Part shown: positions 6,462 through 14,923 of the stretch, one piece after another
How the letters are laid out: each line of letters opens with the position of its first letter
Position numbering within the stretch: the stretch's first letter is position 1
NCBI GenBank assembly: GCA_030263635.1
Contig: SZPI01000050.1
Span: forward strand, 1-31,369
DNA length: 31,369 nt
Origin: Flexicrinis sp001567485
GTDB taxonomy: Bacteria; Chloroflexota; Anaerolineae; Aggregatilineales; Phototrophicaceae
Reading direction: 5' to 3'
Translations under genes and position numbers: made by a program
Notes under the pieces: generated by a model
What the model was told of the DNA's origin: nothing
Database searches by the model: none
Seen by the model: only the letters and a program-made list of their open reading frames with translations

Positions 6462-8999
6462 CTACTTCGAGACGCGCGCGACCTCTTCGACAGCGTGCGC
6501 CGTTTCGGCGTCTTCCCGCTTGCTGCGCACGATCACCCAGCCGACCACGCCGAGGAGCGCGAGCATCACAACCGTAACGAGCAGGTTGCTCTCGCCGTTT
6601 GCGGCGTTCGCTTCCATGGTCACGACCAGCGGCGCGACGATCAGCGCGACGAGGTTCACAACCTTAATCATCGGGTTGAGCGCCGGCCCCGCGGTGTCCT
6701 TGAACGGATCGCCGACGGTGTCTCCAACGACGGTCGCCTTATGCGGATCGCTGCGCTTGCCGCCGTAGTTGCCCTCTTCGACATACTTCTTGGCGTTGTC
6801 CCACGCGCCGCCCGCGTTGCTCATGAACACGGCCATGAGCTGACCGGCGAGGATGACGCCCGCGAGGAAGCCGCCCAGCGCCGCCGCGCCCAGCAAGAAG
6901 CCGAGGATCACGGGGGTCAGCACGGCGATCAAGCTCACAGGCAGCAGTTCCCGCTGCGCCGCCTGCGTGCTGACGCTGACCGCTTCGGCGTAGTCCGGCG
7001 TCGTTGTGCCTTCCATCACGCCCGGAATGCGCAGCTGGCGGCGCACGATGTTGATCATCTTGAAGGCCGCGCGGTTCACCGACCGGATGAGCATGGCGGA
7101 GGCGAGGAAGATGAGGCCGCCGCCGATCAGGAAGCCGATGAACACCAGCGGCGACGCGATGTTGATGCCGGTCGCGTACAGCGTTTGCGAGCGATCGACA
7201 CCCAGACCCAACTGAACCACGCGCGTATCGGTCAGGAACGACCCGAACAGCGATACCGCGGCGATCACCGCCGACCCGATGGCGACGCCCTTCGTGATGG
7301 CCTTCGTGGTATTGCCCACGGCGTCGAGCTGTTCGAGGATCTTTCCGCCCTCACCGCCCGACTCGCCAGCCAGCTCCGCCACGCCTTGCGCGTTGTCGCT
7401 GATCGGGCCGAACGCGTCCATGGCAACGTTGTTGCCTGTCAGCGTGAGCATGCCGATACCGGTCATCGCCACGAGGTACAACACTTGAGTGAAGTTATCA
7501 ACACCTTGAATTGGCGCGACCGCCGCGATGCCGATGCTGCCCAAGATGCTGATGGCGATCACGATGATGGCCCAAGTCGAGGACTCGAGGCCGACCGAGA
7601 TGCCGCTGAGAATGACCGTCGCCGGCCCGGTTTGGCTGTTGCGCGCGATGTCCTTGACCGGCGGGTGCTCGGTATCGGTGAAGTAGGCCGTGACTTTGTC
7701 GATGACAATCGCCAGCAGCACCCCGATCAGCACGGCCGCCAATGGCTGCCACAACAGCGCGCCAGCGTTGATGTTGTCATCGCGCATGTAGAGCACGGTA
7801 AACGCGGCGAACATCACGGTACTGATCGCGGCCGCCTTATAGAAACCGCCGGTGATCGCGGCGAGCGCGTCGGCGCCGGCCTTGGTGTCGGTCTGATCGG
7901 ACTTCACCAAGTACGTGCTGATGACCGATGAGAGCACGCCGATCCCGCGCACGACCAACGGGAAGATGATCCACAACGGGCTGCGGGTGATGGTCGCCAG
8001 CGCCAAGCCGAGGATGAGGCCCGACACGATCGTCACTTCATAGCTCTCGAAGATGTCCGCGGCCATACCGGCGCAGTCACCCACGTTGTCGCCTACGAGG
8101 TCGGCGATCACCGCGGCGTTGCGCGGATCGTCCTCAGGCAGGTCGGCTTCGACCTTTCCGACGAGGTCAGCGCCCACGTCCGCAGCCTTCGTGAAGATAC
8201 CGCCGCCGACACGCATGAACAGCGCCAGCAGCGTGCCGCCGAAGCCAAACCCGAGCAGCACGTCCGGCGATGCGATCCCGTAGATCAGGAAGATGATCGT
8301 GCCGCCGAACAGGCCGAGGCCGTCGGTGAGCATGCCGGTGATGGTGCCCGACCGGTAGGCGATGCGCAGGGCGTCCTTGTAGCCGCGCTTGCTGTCCACC
8401 GCGGCGGCCGCAACACGAACGTTGCCCTGCACCGCCATGTTCATGCCGACAAAGCCGACCATGGCACTAAAGACCGCGCCCATCAGGAACGCCCCGGCGC
8501 GCCCAATCGCGGTCTGCGTGCGTGCCGCTTCACACGCCGGCTGACCGTTGATCCCTTCGATCCCGGCCCGCACAATCGCCGCCTCTTCTTGGGCGACAAT
8601 GGCGTTGTTTTGCAGCAGCACCAGTTCCGCCGCATCCACGTTGGCGTTGGCGGCGGCGACTTCGGCCCGGATCACCTCGGGGTCGACTGCCGCGCGCGCC
8701 GTCTGGGCGAGGTCATGGCAGTAGTGTTCAATCGCGTAAGGCGTCGGGTTGACGACGTACACGCTGAAGAACAGCACGACCACCAGCACCGCGATGAGCA
8801 CGGCGACGATGCGGAACTGCGAACGCAGGTAGGCGTTGGCGCCCGTGCGAATGTAACCCCACACTTCCTGCATCTTCGCGCTGCCCTTCGACTCGGCCAA
8901 GATCTGCCGGACGAGGTAGCCCGCGTACAGTAGGCCGAGTACGGCGATACCCAGCACGATATAGATGAGGAGATTTTCCGTCGAATTCAAACCACGCAT
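6462..8999 (-). CDS. hppA: K+-independent H+-translocating membrane pyrophosphatase
   Basis: HppA hydrolyses pyrophosphate in the cytoplasm and pumps protons across the membrane. The 845-residue protein has many membrane segments. The pyrophosphate site shows DVGADLVGKVEADLPEDD (from residue 274) followed by GDNVGDCAGMAADIFESY. Further sites are DAFGPISDNAQG and a late GDTVGDPFKDTAGP. K566 and T569 in GNTTKAITKG are the established markers of the K+-independent, proton-only subclass. The protein is long for the family because of an 80-residue non-membrane loop (about residues 84-165) between the second and third membrane segments, with cysteines at 94 and 156. GGAG lies a few nt before the ATG at 8999. 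Confidence 0.95.
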   Translation of the reverse strand: MRGLNSTENLLIYIVLGIAVLGLLYAGYLVRQILAESKGSAKMQEVWGYIRTGANAYLRSQFRIVAVLIAVLVVVLFFSVYVVNPTPYAIEHYCHDLAQTARAAVDPEVIRAEVAAANANVDAAELVLLQNNAIVAQEEAAIVRAGIEGINGQPACEAARTQTAIGRAGAFLMGAVFSAMVGFVGMNMAVQGNVRVAAAAVDSKRGYKDALRIAYRSGTITGMLTDGLGLFGGTIIFLIYGIASPDVLLGFGFGGTLLALFMRVGGGIFTKAADVGADLVGKVEADLPEDDPRNAAVIADLVGDNVGDCAGMAADIFESYEVTIVSGLILGLALATITRSPLWIIFPLVVRGIGVLSSVISTYLVKSDQTDTKAGADALAAITGGFYKAAAISTVMFAAFTVLYMRDDNINAGALLWQPLAAVLIGVLLAIVIDKVTAYFTDTEHPPVKDIARNSQTGPATVILSGISVGLESSTWAIIVIAISILGSIGIAAVAPIQGVDNFTQVLYLVAMTGIGMLTLTGNNVAMDAFGPISDNAQGVAELAGESGGEGGKILEQLDAVGNTTKAITKGVAIGSAVIAAVSLFGSFLTDTRVVQLGLGVDRSQTLYATGINIASPLVFIGFLIGGGLIFLASAMLIRSVNRAAFKMINIVRRQLRIPGVMEGTTTPDYAEAVSVSTQAAQRELLPVSLIAVLTPVILGFLLGAAALGGFLAGVILAGQLMAVFMSNAGGAWDNAKKYVEEGNYGGKRSDPHKATVVGDTVGDPFKDTAGPALNPMIKVVNLVALIVAPLVVTMEANAANGESNLLVTVVMLALLGVVGWVIVRSKREDAETAHAVEEVARVSK

Positions 9000-9218
9000 A
9001 GAGACTCCGGATAGAGGGCGAGTAAAGCACTACATCATCATCCCAAAAGGTTCGGGGGTTTGACAAGATTAGCACTGTCGGGTAGCGCACGCTAGAGACG
9101 GATTGCGGGAAAACTGACGGCTTGGGACAGCGCATCAATGAGCCGCGGCTCGTGGCGGCGATTCCGGCGCGAATCTGTGCGCGCAGCGCTTCGCCCAGCG
9201 CCCTGCAGAACGGCGGGA
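9000..9218. other. Intergenic region hppA / TIR gene, weak hppA promoter candidate
   Basis: This 219-nt stretch must hold any hppA promoter if the gene is not co-transcribed with the TIR gene. On the minus strand TTGTCA (9066 to 9061) could be a -35 element, but the sequence 17 nt later (GGATGA/GATGAT) is a poor -10, so confidence is low. The half next to the TIR gene keeps a coding-like, GC3-rich reading frame in a frame shifted from the TIR gene (see findings). Confidence 0.3.
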
Positions 9219-10943
9219 TCACCGGCGCGCAAGCCCCGCGCTCACGGTGACGACCAGTGAGGACAGATCGGGGTGCGCGCGCAAGAACGCCTCGACGGCA
9301 GCGTGACGTGCGCCGGTGCGTGCGGGGTCTGCGATCTCGATGCCGCTGATGAGGGGCGCGACGCGATCCTGTTTGGCGAGCGTCGGCCAGTGATCGGCCA
9401 GCGTGTCAAGGTGATGGCGCACGAACGACTCCAGCGATTCGGCGCGTTCGTCCCAGCTCGTCAAATCGATCATGACCGGCAGCGGCTCGGCGGGGTCGGC
9501 CAGCGCGCGCTTCATCTGCGCTTCGAGCGCCGTCCACACGACCGCGCCGGATTCGCCTGCGCTGTCCGCCTCGACAATCGCACGGCCCATCGTCTGCCAG
9601 AGATCGCCCGTGATGTCCACCGGATGCTCTACGGCGTCCTCACGCGCGCCGAATATCGCGTCGCCCGGCAGCTTAGCCCAGCGCACACGCTCGTCGTCCA
9701 TGTCGGCCTTGCCGCGTTCCTGCATCGTATTAAAGACGACCGCGAATTGGCGCTGGATGAACTGCAATTCATCGGCGCGGCTGACCGGTGAACGCATCAT
9801 CGGGGCGGCGTGCGGGGCCACCGCCTCGGCCGCAGATTCCTCTGGGCCGGGAACTTGTACGGCATCCTCCACTGGGACACGGCTCGGCGCTGGCTCGCCC
9901 TGTTCGCGCGCGCGCCGCTCTACCGATGTATCAGCCTCCGGCGCGGGATTCGCTGTTTCGCCGCCGAATAGGCCGCTCAGCCGATCAAGCAGCCCTCCGA
10001 GCATCCCGCCCGGCCCGCCTGCTTTCGACTGATCGGGCGACGATGCTTGCGGCCGCATTATCGGCGCCGGCGCGGGTGGAGGGGGGGACATCGACACGGG
10101 CGGCGGCGGAACCACCTCCTGCCCTTCCGGCGGCATCTCCACCTGCGGCGCCGGCAGCGCGGCGATCAACTCACGCAGGCCGTCCGCGTAGCTCTCATTC
10201 AGCATGATGACCTGACGGTCGATCATCTGGAACGGGATATCTGCCTGACGCGCCATCACCGGATAGATCGCCTTGCCGAGGTTTTCGGCCAGCAGGTATT
10301 CGCGCAGCACCCAGCGGCTCGTGTTGGCGTCCGGGCTGATAAGCGTGACGAACGCATAGCTGTTGCGAATGCCGTCCGCGATTGACCTGACCCACGCGTC
10401 ACCGCCCTTGATGCTCACCGTGTCGATCCAGATCGCGTGGCCGGCGTTTTGCAGGTCGGAGATCAGCTTCATCGCAAAGGCATCGTCCGCATGCGCGTAA
10501 CTGATAAAGACAGTCGGCGTGCGCTCGTCCTCCGGCGTCTCGATAGTTTGCAGCGGGTTGGATGGGCGCTGCATGGGAACTACCAGCTTGGACGAAATTT
10601 TGGCCTTGGGATCACCGCTGCACAGCGGCTTGAGCAGGGACACCAGCGAGTCGATCTCGCGGTGCATCGGTTCGGGCGATCCGAGCTTCACGGCGCTGAG
10701 CAGAGCCGCCAGTGCGTGCATTTTGCGGCCGGGCAGGCACGCGGCGTTGAGCAGCGCGGTGATCGTCCGCGTGACGGTCACAATCGGTGCGCCCTCCACC
10801 ATGCGCAGATCATGGTACAGCCGTGGATCGCTCAGGAAGAATGCCTGCGCCAGCCATGCCTCACGTTCGTCGGCGGCGTTGAAACGCGGCAGCAGAATGC
10901 GCGTAGCGCGGGGGAGAAAGTCAGGCGGAAGTGCTTCGATCAT
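9219..10943 (-). CDS. TIR-domain protein with effector-associated N-terminus and degenerate NACHT-like C-terminus
   Basis: The 574-residue protein appears cytoplasmic and has three parts. Residues 1-110 resemble the small helical effector-associated domains (EAD) that recruit partners in bacterial NTP-dependent conflict systems; this is a pattern judgement. Residues 143-265 are a TIR domain (TVFISYAHADD, IWIDTVSIKGG, VTLISPDANTSRWVLREY). The W211-xxx-E215 spacing matches the catalytic glutamate region of NADase TIRs. Residues 270-385 are a Pro/Ala/Glu-rich linker. Residues 390-574 read like a NACHT NTPase core (PLPVMIDLTSW, then FLRAHPDLSSLVVT). The expected P-loop is GESGAVVWT, without lysine, and the Walker B is LISGIE, without the first aspartate. 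The chain ends at the sensor-1 strand. It may act as an immune or signalling effector; no partner gene adjoins it. Confidence 0.75.
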   Translation of the reverse strand: MIEALPPDFLPRATRILLPRFNAADEREAWLAQAFFLSDPRLYHDLRMVEGAPIVTVTRTITALLNAACLPGRKMHALAALLSAVKLGSPEPMHREIDSLVSLLKPLCSGDPKAKISSKLVVPMQRPSNPLQTIETPEDERTPTVFISYAHADDAFAMKLISDLQNAGHAIWIDTVSIKGGDAWVRSIADGIRNSYAFVTLISPDANTSRWVLREYLLAENLGKAIYPVMARQADIPFQMIDRQVIMLNESYADGLRELIAALPAPQVEMPPEGQEVVPPPPVSMSPPPPAPAPIMRPQASSPDQSKAGGPGGMLGGLLDRLSGLFGGETANPAPEADTSVERRAREQGEPAPSRVPVEDAVQVPGPEESAAEAVAPHAAPMMRSPVSRADELQFIQRQFAVVFNTMQERGKADMDDERVRWAKLPGDAIFGAREDAVEHPVDITGDLWQTMGRAIVEADSAGESGAVVWTALEAQMKRALADPAEPLPVMIDLTSWDERAESLESFVRHHLDTLADHWPTLAKQDRVAPLISGIEIADPARTGARHAAVEAFLRAHPDLSSLVVTVSAGLARR

Positions 10944-11020
10944 CAGTTATCCGTGGAGCACGTTGGTCGGGCGCGGGGCTGCGGTGGTCTCTAGTATTGT
11001 ACGCGTCAACCTGCCGGATG

Positions 11021-11056
11021 ATGCGTTTCATCAAAAGCCCGTAGATAATATATACA
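11021..11056 (+). promoter_or_regulatory. Possible promoter of the Yip1-ABC operon
   Basis: In an otherwise GC-rich 179-nt divergent intergenic region, GATAATATATACA (11044-11056) is a sharply AT-rich patch with good -10 character, about 70 nt before the first gene of the operon. The matching -35 is poor, so this is tentative. No other structure is evident between the divergent TIR and Yip1 genes. Confidence 0.35.
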
Positions 11057-11122
11057 TGATGGACACAATCGCACAACGCGAGGCGCGCGCATGGCTCATG
11101 TCCGCCCGCGGAATGGACAAGC

Positions 11123-12187
11123 ATGAGCGAAAACGAACGCAGTACCAACAATAAGGCGCGTCAACCGTTAAATGCGCGTACGCGCCAGCGCGGTCTGTAT
11201 GGGCAGATCACCACCGCCCTGCTGCGCCCCGCCCTGTTCTTCCGCACCCTGCCCCCGGCCGGTGAAACGCGCCAGTGGCTGTGGGCTGCGTTGATCGTGC
11301 TGGCCGTGGTCGGAATCGCCACGGTGCGGTATGCCGCGTTGTCCGTGGATGTTCCCGGCGACAGCGGCATCGTCGCGCCGATTAACCCCGTCTTTGATGG
11401 CGGCGGCGGTGGCCGCGGTGGTGGTGGTGGCGGTGGTGGTGGCGGAATCCCGTCCTCTGATACGGACTTCGGCGGGCTGCCGCCTGAAGGTATCCCCGAC
11501 CCCAATACGCCATCAACCGGCGCATCGGCCACCGTGACCGAAGACCTTACCACCGCGCTGCTCGCCGCCAGCAGTGTCATCTTGGGCTGGCTGATCCTGA
11601 CGATTATGCTGATCGTCGTCCCGATGCTGCGTGGACATGCGCCGCGCATCGGCATGAATTTGCAGGTCGCGGTGTGGTCGAGCCTGCCGCTGGCCGTCAT
11701 GGCGGTGATTCAGTTGATCTACTATGCGGCGGGCGGCAATCGCGGCGCCCCCGGCATCGAAGGCGTCGTGACCGCGCTGCCGGAGTTCTCGACATGGGAG
11801 CCGACCGTGCAGGCGCTGGCGATCTCGCTGGCATCACGCTTCACGATCTTCTGGCTGTGGAGCTTGATGCTGGTGTACTTCGGTATTCGCTTCAGCCTGA
11901 ACGGCTGGCGGATCGCAGCGCTCGTCATCGTGCTGATCTGGGCGGTGATTCAAGTTGGCGCGCCCGTGCTCACCGGCGCGATCACCGCGCCCGCGCCCGA
12001 AGTCGTCGATGTCTTGACCGATCTGCCCGGCGACGGGGGCATGCCGCTCGACATGGGACAGGATATGCCTGAAGACCTCGGCATACCGTCGGACATGGGC
12101 GGCGGGCCGGTGGACGAGCCAGCGGGCGACGAAGCGGCGGATGCGCCGTCAGAGACGCCGCCGGCCGAGGAGACGCCTCAGCCATGA
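11123..12187 (+). CDS. Yip1-family membrane protein with polyglycine loop
   Basis: The 354-residue integral membrane protein has about five hydrophobic segments (near 52-72, 144-168, 181-203, 236-256 and 262-285). The opening LLRPALFFRTLPP followed by a membrane segment is typical of bacterial Yip1-domain proteins, whose function is poorly known. The loop between segments 1 and 2 carries a run of glycines broken by one arginine (residues 93-108). The C-terminal 65 residues are acidic and rich in Pro, Asp, Met and Gly. The gene shares an ATGA overlap with the ABC ATPase, which implies a coupled function in the export system encoded downstream. The ribosome binding site is weak. Confidence 0.75.
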   Translation: MSENERSTNNKARQPLNARTRQRGLYGQITTALLRPALFFRTLPPAGETRQWLWAALIVLAVVGIATVRYAALSVDVPGDSGIVAPINPVFDGGGGGRGGGGGGGGGGIPSSDTDFGGLPPEGIPDPNTPSTGASATVTEDLTTALLAASSVILGWLILTIMLIVVPMLRGHAPRIGMNLQVAVWSSLPLAVMAVIQLIYYAAGGNRGAPGIEGVVTALPEFSTWEPTVQALAISLASRFTIFWLWSLMLVYFGIRFSLNGWRIAALVIVLIWAVIQVGAPVLTGAITAPAPEVVDVLTDLPGDGGMPLDMGQDMPEDLGIPSDMGGGPVDEPAGDEAADAPSETPPAEETPQP

Positions 12188-12912
12188 TCGACCACGACGC
12201 ACACCCGCTCGTGATCGCCGAGGATCTCCACAAGACATTCACCATCGGCGAGCAGGTCGTGCAGGCGCTGAACGGCGTCAGCCTCGAAGTCCCGGAAGGG
12301 CAGTTCATCGCCATTATGGGGCCAAGCGGCTCCGGGAAGTCCACGCTGCTGTACGCGCTTGGCGGCCTCGATCGGCCATCATCCGGCGCGATCGAGATCG
12401 CCGGCTACCGGCTCGACAGCATGAGCAGTGAGGAGCTGGCGCATTTCCGGCGCGATACGTGCGGGTTCGTCTTTCAGGCGTTCCACCTCGTACCGACGCT
12501 CACAGCGCTTCAAAACGCGGCGCTGCCCGGCGTGTTCAGCCGCATCCCGACGGAAGTGCGGGAAGACCGCGCCGCCCGTTTGTTGGACGCGCTGGGCATG
12601 GGCGAACGACTCGACCACCGCCCTAATCAGCTCTCCGGCGGGCAGCAGCAGCGGGTGGCGATCGCCCGCGCGTTGTTCAACGATCCCCCGCTGATTATGG
12701 CGGACGAGCCGACCGGCGCGCTCGACAGCAAGATGGGTCGCACCGTGATGACCATGCTGCGAAAACTGTGCGACCGCTTTAACAAGACCCTACTCATCGT
12801 CACCCATGACCCCTCGGTCGCCTCGTATGCCGACCGGATCGTCATGCTCCACGATGGCAAAATCGTTGAAGACCGGCTGCAAGCGCCGGAGGAGCGATAC
12901 CTCAATGCATAA
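12184..12912 (+). CDS. ABC transporter ATP-binding protein, MacB/LolD type
   Basis: This is the cytoplasmic ATPase that drives a type VII (MacB/LolCDE-like) ABC system, which moves or extrudes substrates through mechanical coupling instead of a classical pore. The 242-residue protein has Walker A GPSGSGKST (residues 46-54), a Q-loop in FVFQAFHLVPTLTALQN and signature LSGGQQQR (from 150). Walker B is LIMADEPTGALD (D174, E175), and a switch histidine lies in VTHDPSVAS. The MADEPTGALD wording is characteristic of the MacB/LolD/FtsE group. It is translated from the ATGA overlap with the Yip1 gene and overlaps the next gene by 8 nt. Its permease is the gene at 14924. The substrate is unknown. Confidence 0.92.
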   Translation: MIDHDAHPLVIAEDLHKTFTIGEQVVQALNGVSLEVPEGQFIAIMGPSGSGKSTLLYALGGLDRPSSGAIEIAGYRLDSMSSEELAHFRRDTCGFVFQAFHLVPTLTALQNAALPGVFSRIPTEVREDRAARLLDALGMGERLDHRPNQLSGGQQQRVAIARALFNDPPLIMADEPTGALDSKMGRTVMTMLRKLCDRFNKTLLIVTHDPSVASYADRIVMLHDGKIVEDRLQAPEERYLNA

Positions 12913-14908
12913 ACACAGACGATTGCTGATACTCGCCGCAATCACGACCTTCTTGGTCATGGTGTGGCCGGCGGCATACGCACAGGATACCCACCAAGAT
13001 CCCCGCACGACGGCGGTGCGCCGCGTCGAACCGCGTTCGCTGCAAACCGGCATCGGCGGCACGATTTCCGTGTACGGATCCGGGTTCACTGAAGATTCGG
13101 TCGTGCGGCTCAAGGGCATCGGCCTGCTGAGCACGACGTTCGTCAACGCGCAGGCGCTGATGGCGGTTGTGCCCGGCTCGGTGCCGCCCGGCGAATACAC
13201 CGTCGAGGTGCGCGATCCGGTCAGCGGTGACAGCGCGTGGGATCGCACGCTGTTAATCACGGCCGGGCCACAGCCCACGCCCGAACCGCTGCCGACCAGT
13301 GCGCCGATTCCGACGCAGGAGCCGGTTCCCCTGCCTACCCCGCTGCCCGGTGAGCCGCGCCTTACTGCGCGCAGTTACAACGTCACGCCCGGCGTGATCC
13401 GGCCCGGCGAAGGGTTAGCCGTGACGTTCGAGCTGTATAATCAGGGCAACCGTACCGCGCAAAGCGTCGTCGCGCGGCTTGACCCCGCCGGCAAGTTCCT
13501 GCCCAACGGCGGTCTGGCGGCGCTCACGCTCCCCGACATCCCGCCCGGCGGCACGTTCCTCGTGACACTCACGGCAATCGCCGCGCTCGACCTGACAAGC
13601 GGGCCGAACGTGGTTTCGATCGCGCTGACCTACCGCGACTTCGACGGCAACAATTACGATAGCACCGCGACGTTTAGCGTCACGGTCGAGGCGACGACTC
13701 AGGCGACACAGCTCGTCGCCAGCGGCACGTCGACGACCCCGAACCCGGCGCGGCCCGGCGACTCGGTGTCGGTCGAGCTGACGATCACCAACACCGGCAC
13801 CGGCGTCGCGCGGCAAACACTGCTGCGCCTGACCGGTACCGACGGCGTGCTGCTGGCCGGCGCGCAGGGCGACAGCTTCCCCATCGGCGACCTACAGCCC
13901 GGCGAATCGATCACTGTCACCGCCGACATGATTGTGCGCACCGATGCCAAAGCCGGCCCGCAGCCCCAGCCCTATACCCTCACGTATTTGCAGGGGACGG
14001 AGGCCAAGGAGACCACCGGCACGCTGACTCTGAACGTCGCGCAGGTTGAAGCACGCGCTCCGCTTCTTCTGCTCGACTCCTATCAGATCGACGCCGAACG
14101 GCTGGCCCCCGGCGACCGCTTCACCCTCACCGCCACGATCAAGAACGTCGGCAACGGCGCGGCGGACAATGTCCTGCTCACGTTCGGCGCCGTCACCGAA
14201 GATACGTCAGGCGGGTCTGGCAGCGGCGGAACGACCACGACCAGCAGCACTTTCGCGCCGCTGGATACCGGCGGCTCGTTCTTCGTCGGCATGCTGGAGG
14301 CGGGCGTCGGCCAAGCCACGCTGATCCAGCCGTTCATCGTCAGCGGCAGCGCCAAGAGCGGGATCTACAGCCTGCCAATCACGCTGACGTATCCCGGCGC
14401 CGATGGAGAGCCGGTGCGCACCAACTTGAGCGCCAGCCTGATCGTTGTCGTGCCGCCTGCGTTGCAGTTCAACGACACGCCGCTGCCGCCGGAGACGTAC
14501 ATCGGCGAACCGCTGCCGGTCGGCGTCAGTTTCACCAACATCGGAAGTTCAGAGATCAACTTCCGCGCCGTCGAGTTCACGGCGGAGAATGCCGAGGTGA
14601 TGGATCCGGCGTCGACGTTCCTCGGCAAGCTCGCGGCGGGCGACGAAGGATCGGCGTTCGGCACGGTCATGCCAACAGCGCCGGGGCCGGTCACGGTCAC
14701 GGTGACGATCAACTACATCGACGAGATCAACCAGCCGAACGCGATTGTCAAGACGTTCACGACGACCGCCGTCGAAGCGCCGCCGATGCCGCCCATCGAC
14801 CCGGATTTCCCGCCGATCGAAGAACCGACGCCGGAACCGCCGCCCGAACCGACGTTCGCCGATATGCTGGGCCGCTTCCTGCTCGGTGTCCTCGGTCTGG
14901 GGAGCTAG
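12905..14908 (+). CDS. Secreted IPT/TIG and CARDB-like multidomain protein
   Basis: The 667-residue exported protein begins with a basic start and hydrophobic core followed by AYA/QD (signal peptidase I-like, near residue 26). An IPT/TIG-like Ig fold follows (VEPRSLQTGIGGTISVYGSGF). Next comes a Pro/Thr-rich linker (PTPEPLPTSAPIPTQEP), then about four repeats of a CARDB-like beta-sandwich, each with a Pro-Gly-(D/E) turn and VTFELYNQGN / VELTITNTGTG / LTATIKNVGNG / VSFTNIGSS signatures. A Pro/Glu-rich stretch ends in a short hydrophobic tail (FADMLGRFLLGVLGLG) that may anchor it. ATG 12905 is preceded by GGAGGAG at 12888-12894. It sits between ATPase and permease, so it is probably an extracytoplasmic partner of this exporter. 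The exact role is unknown. Confidence 0.82.
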   Translation: MHKHRRLLILAAITTFLVMVWPAAYAQDTHQDPRTTAVRRVEPRSLQTGIGGTISVYGSGFTEDSVVRLKGIGLLSTTFVNAQALMAVVPGSVPPGEYTVEVRDPVSGDSAWDRTLLITAGPQPTPEPLPTSAPIPTQEPVPLPTPLPGEPRLTARSYNVTPGVIRPGEGLAVTFELYNQGNRTAQSVVARLDPAGKFLPNGGLAALTLPDIPPGGTFLVTLTAIAALDLTSGPNVVSIALTYRDFDGNNYDSTATFSVTVEATTQATQLVASGTSTTPNPARPGDSVSVELTITNTGTGVARQTLLRLTGTDGVLLAGAQGDSFPIGDLQPGESITVTADMIVRTDAKAGPQPQPYTLTYLQGTEAKETTGTLTLNVAQVEARAPLLLLDSYQIDAERLAPGDRFTLTATIKNVGNGAADNVLLTFGAVTEDTSGGSGSGGTTTTSSTFAPLDTGGSFFVGMLEAGVGQATLIQPFIVSGSAKSGIYSLPITLTYPGADGEPVRTNLSASLIVVVPPALQFNDTPLPPETYIGEPLPVGVSFTNIGSSEINFRAVEFTAENAEVMDPASTFLGKLAAGDEGSAFGTVMPTAPGPVTVTVTINYIDEINQPNAIVKTFTTTAVEAPPMPPIDPDFPPIEEPTPEPPPEPTFADMLGRFLLGVLGLGS

Positions 14909-14923
14909 TGAGGAGGCAGCGCC

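Noticed and set aside
6420..7931. A 503-codon plus-strand frame opposite hppA
   Set aside because: The sequence is an Arg/His/Asp/Ala-rich shadow of the pyrophosphatase gene, with no recognisable domain and no ribosome binding site.
11056..11154. A 32-33 codon frame overlapping the start of the Yip1 gene, as a leader peptide
   Set aside because: No good ribosome binding site and it starts within the likely -10 region; there is no evidence beyond an open frame.
12806..12904. Upstream ATG at 12806 for the IPT/CARDB protein
   Set aside because: It lies deep inside the ATPase gene and would bury the signal peptide behind 33 basic residues; GGAGGAG points to ATG 12905.
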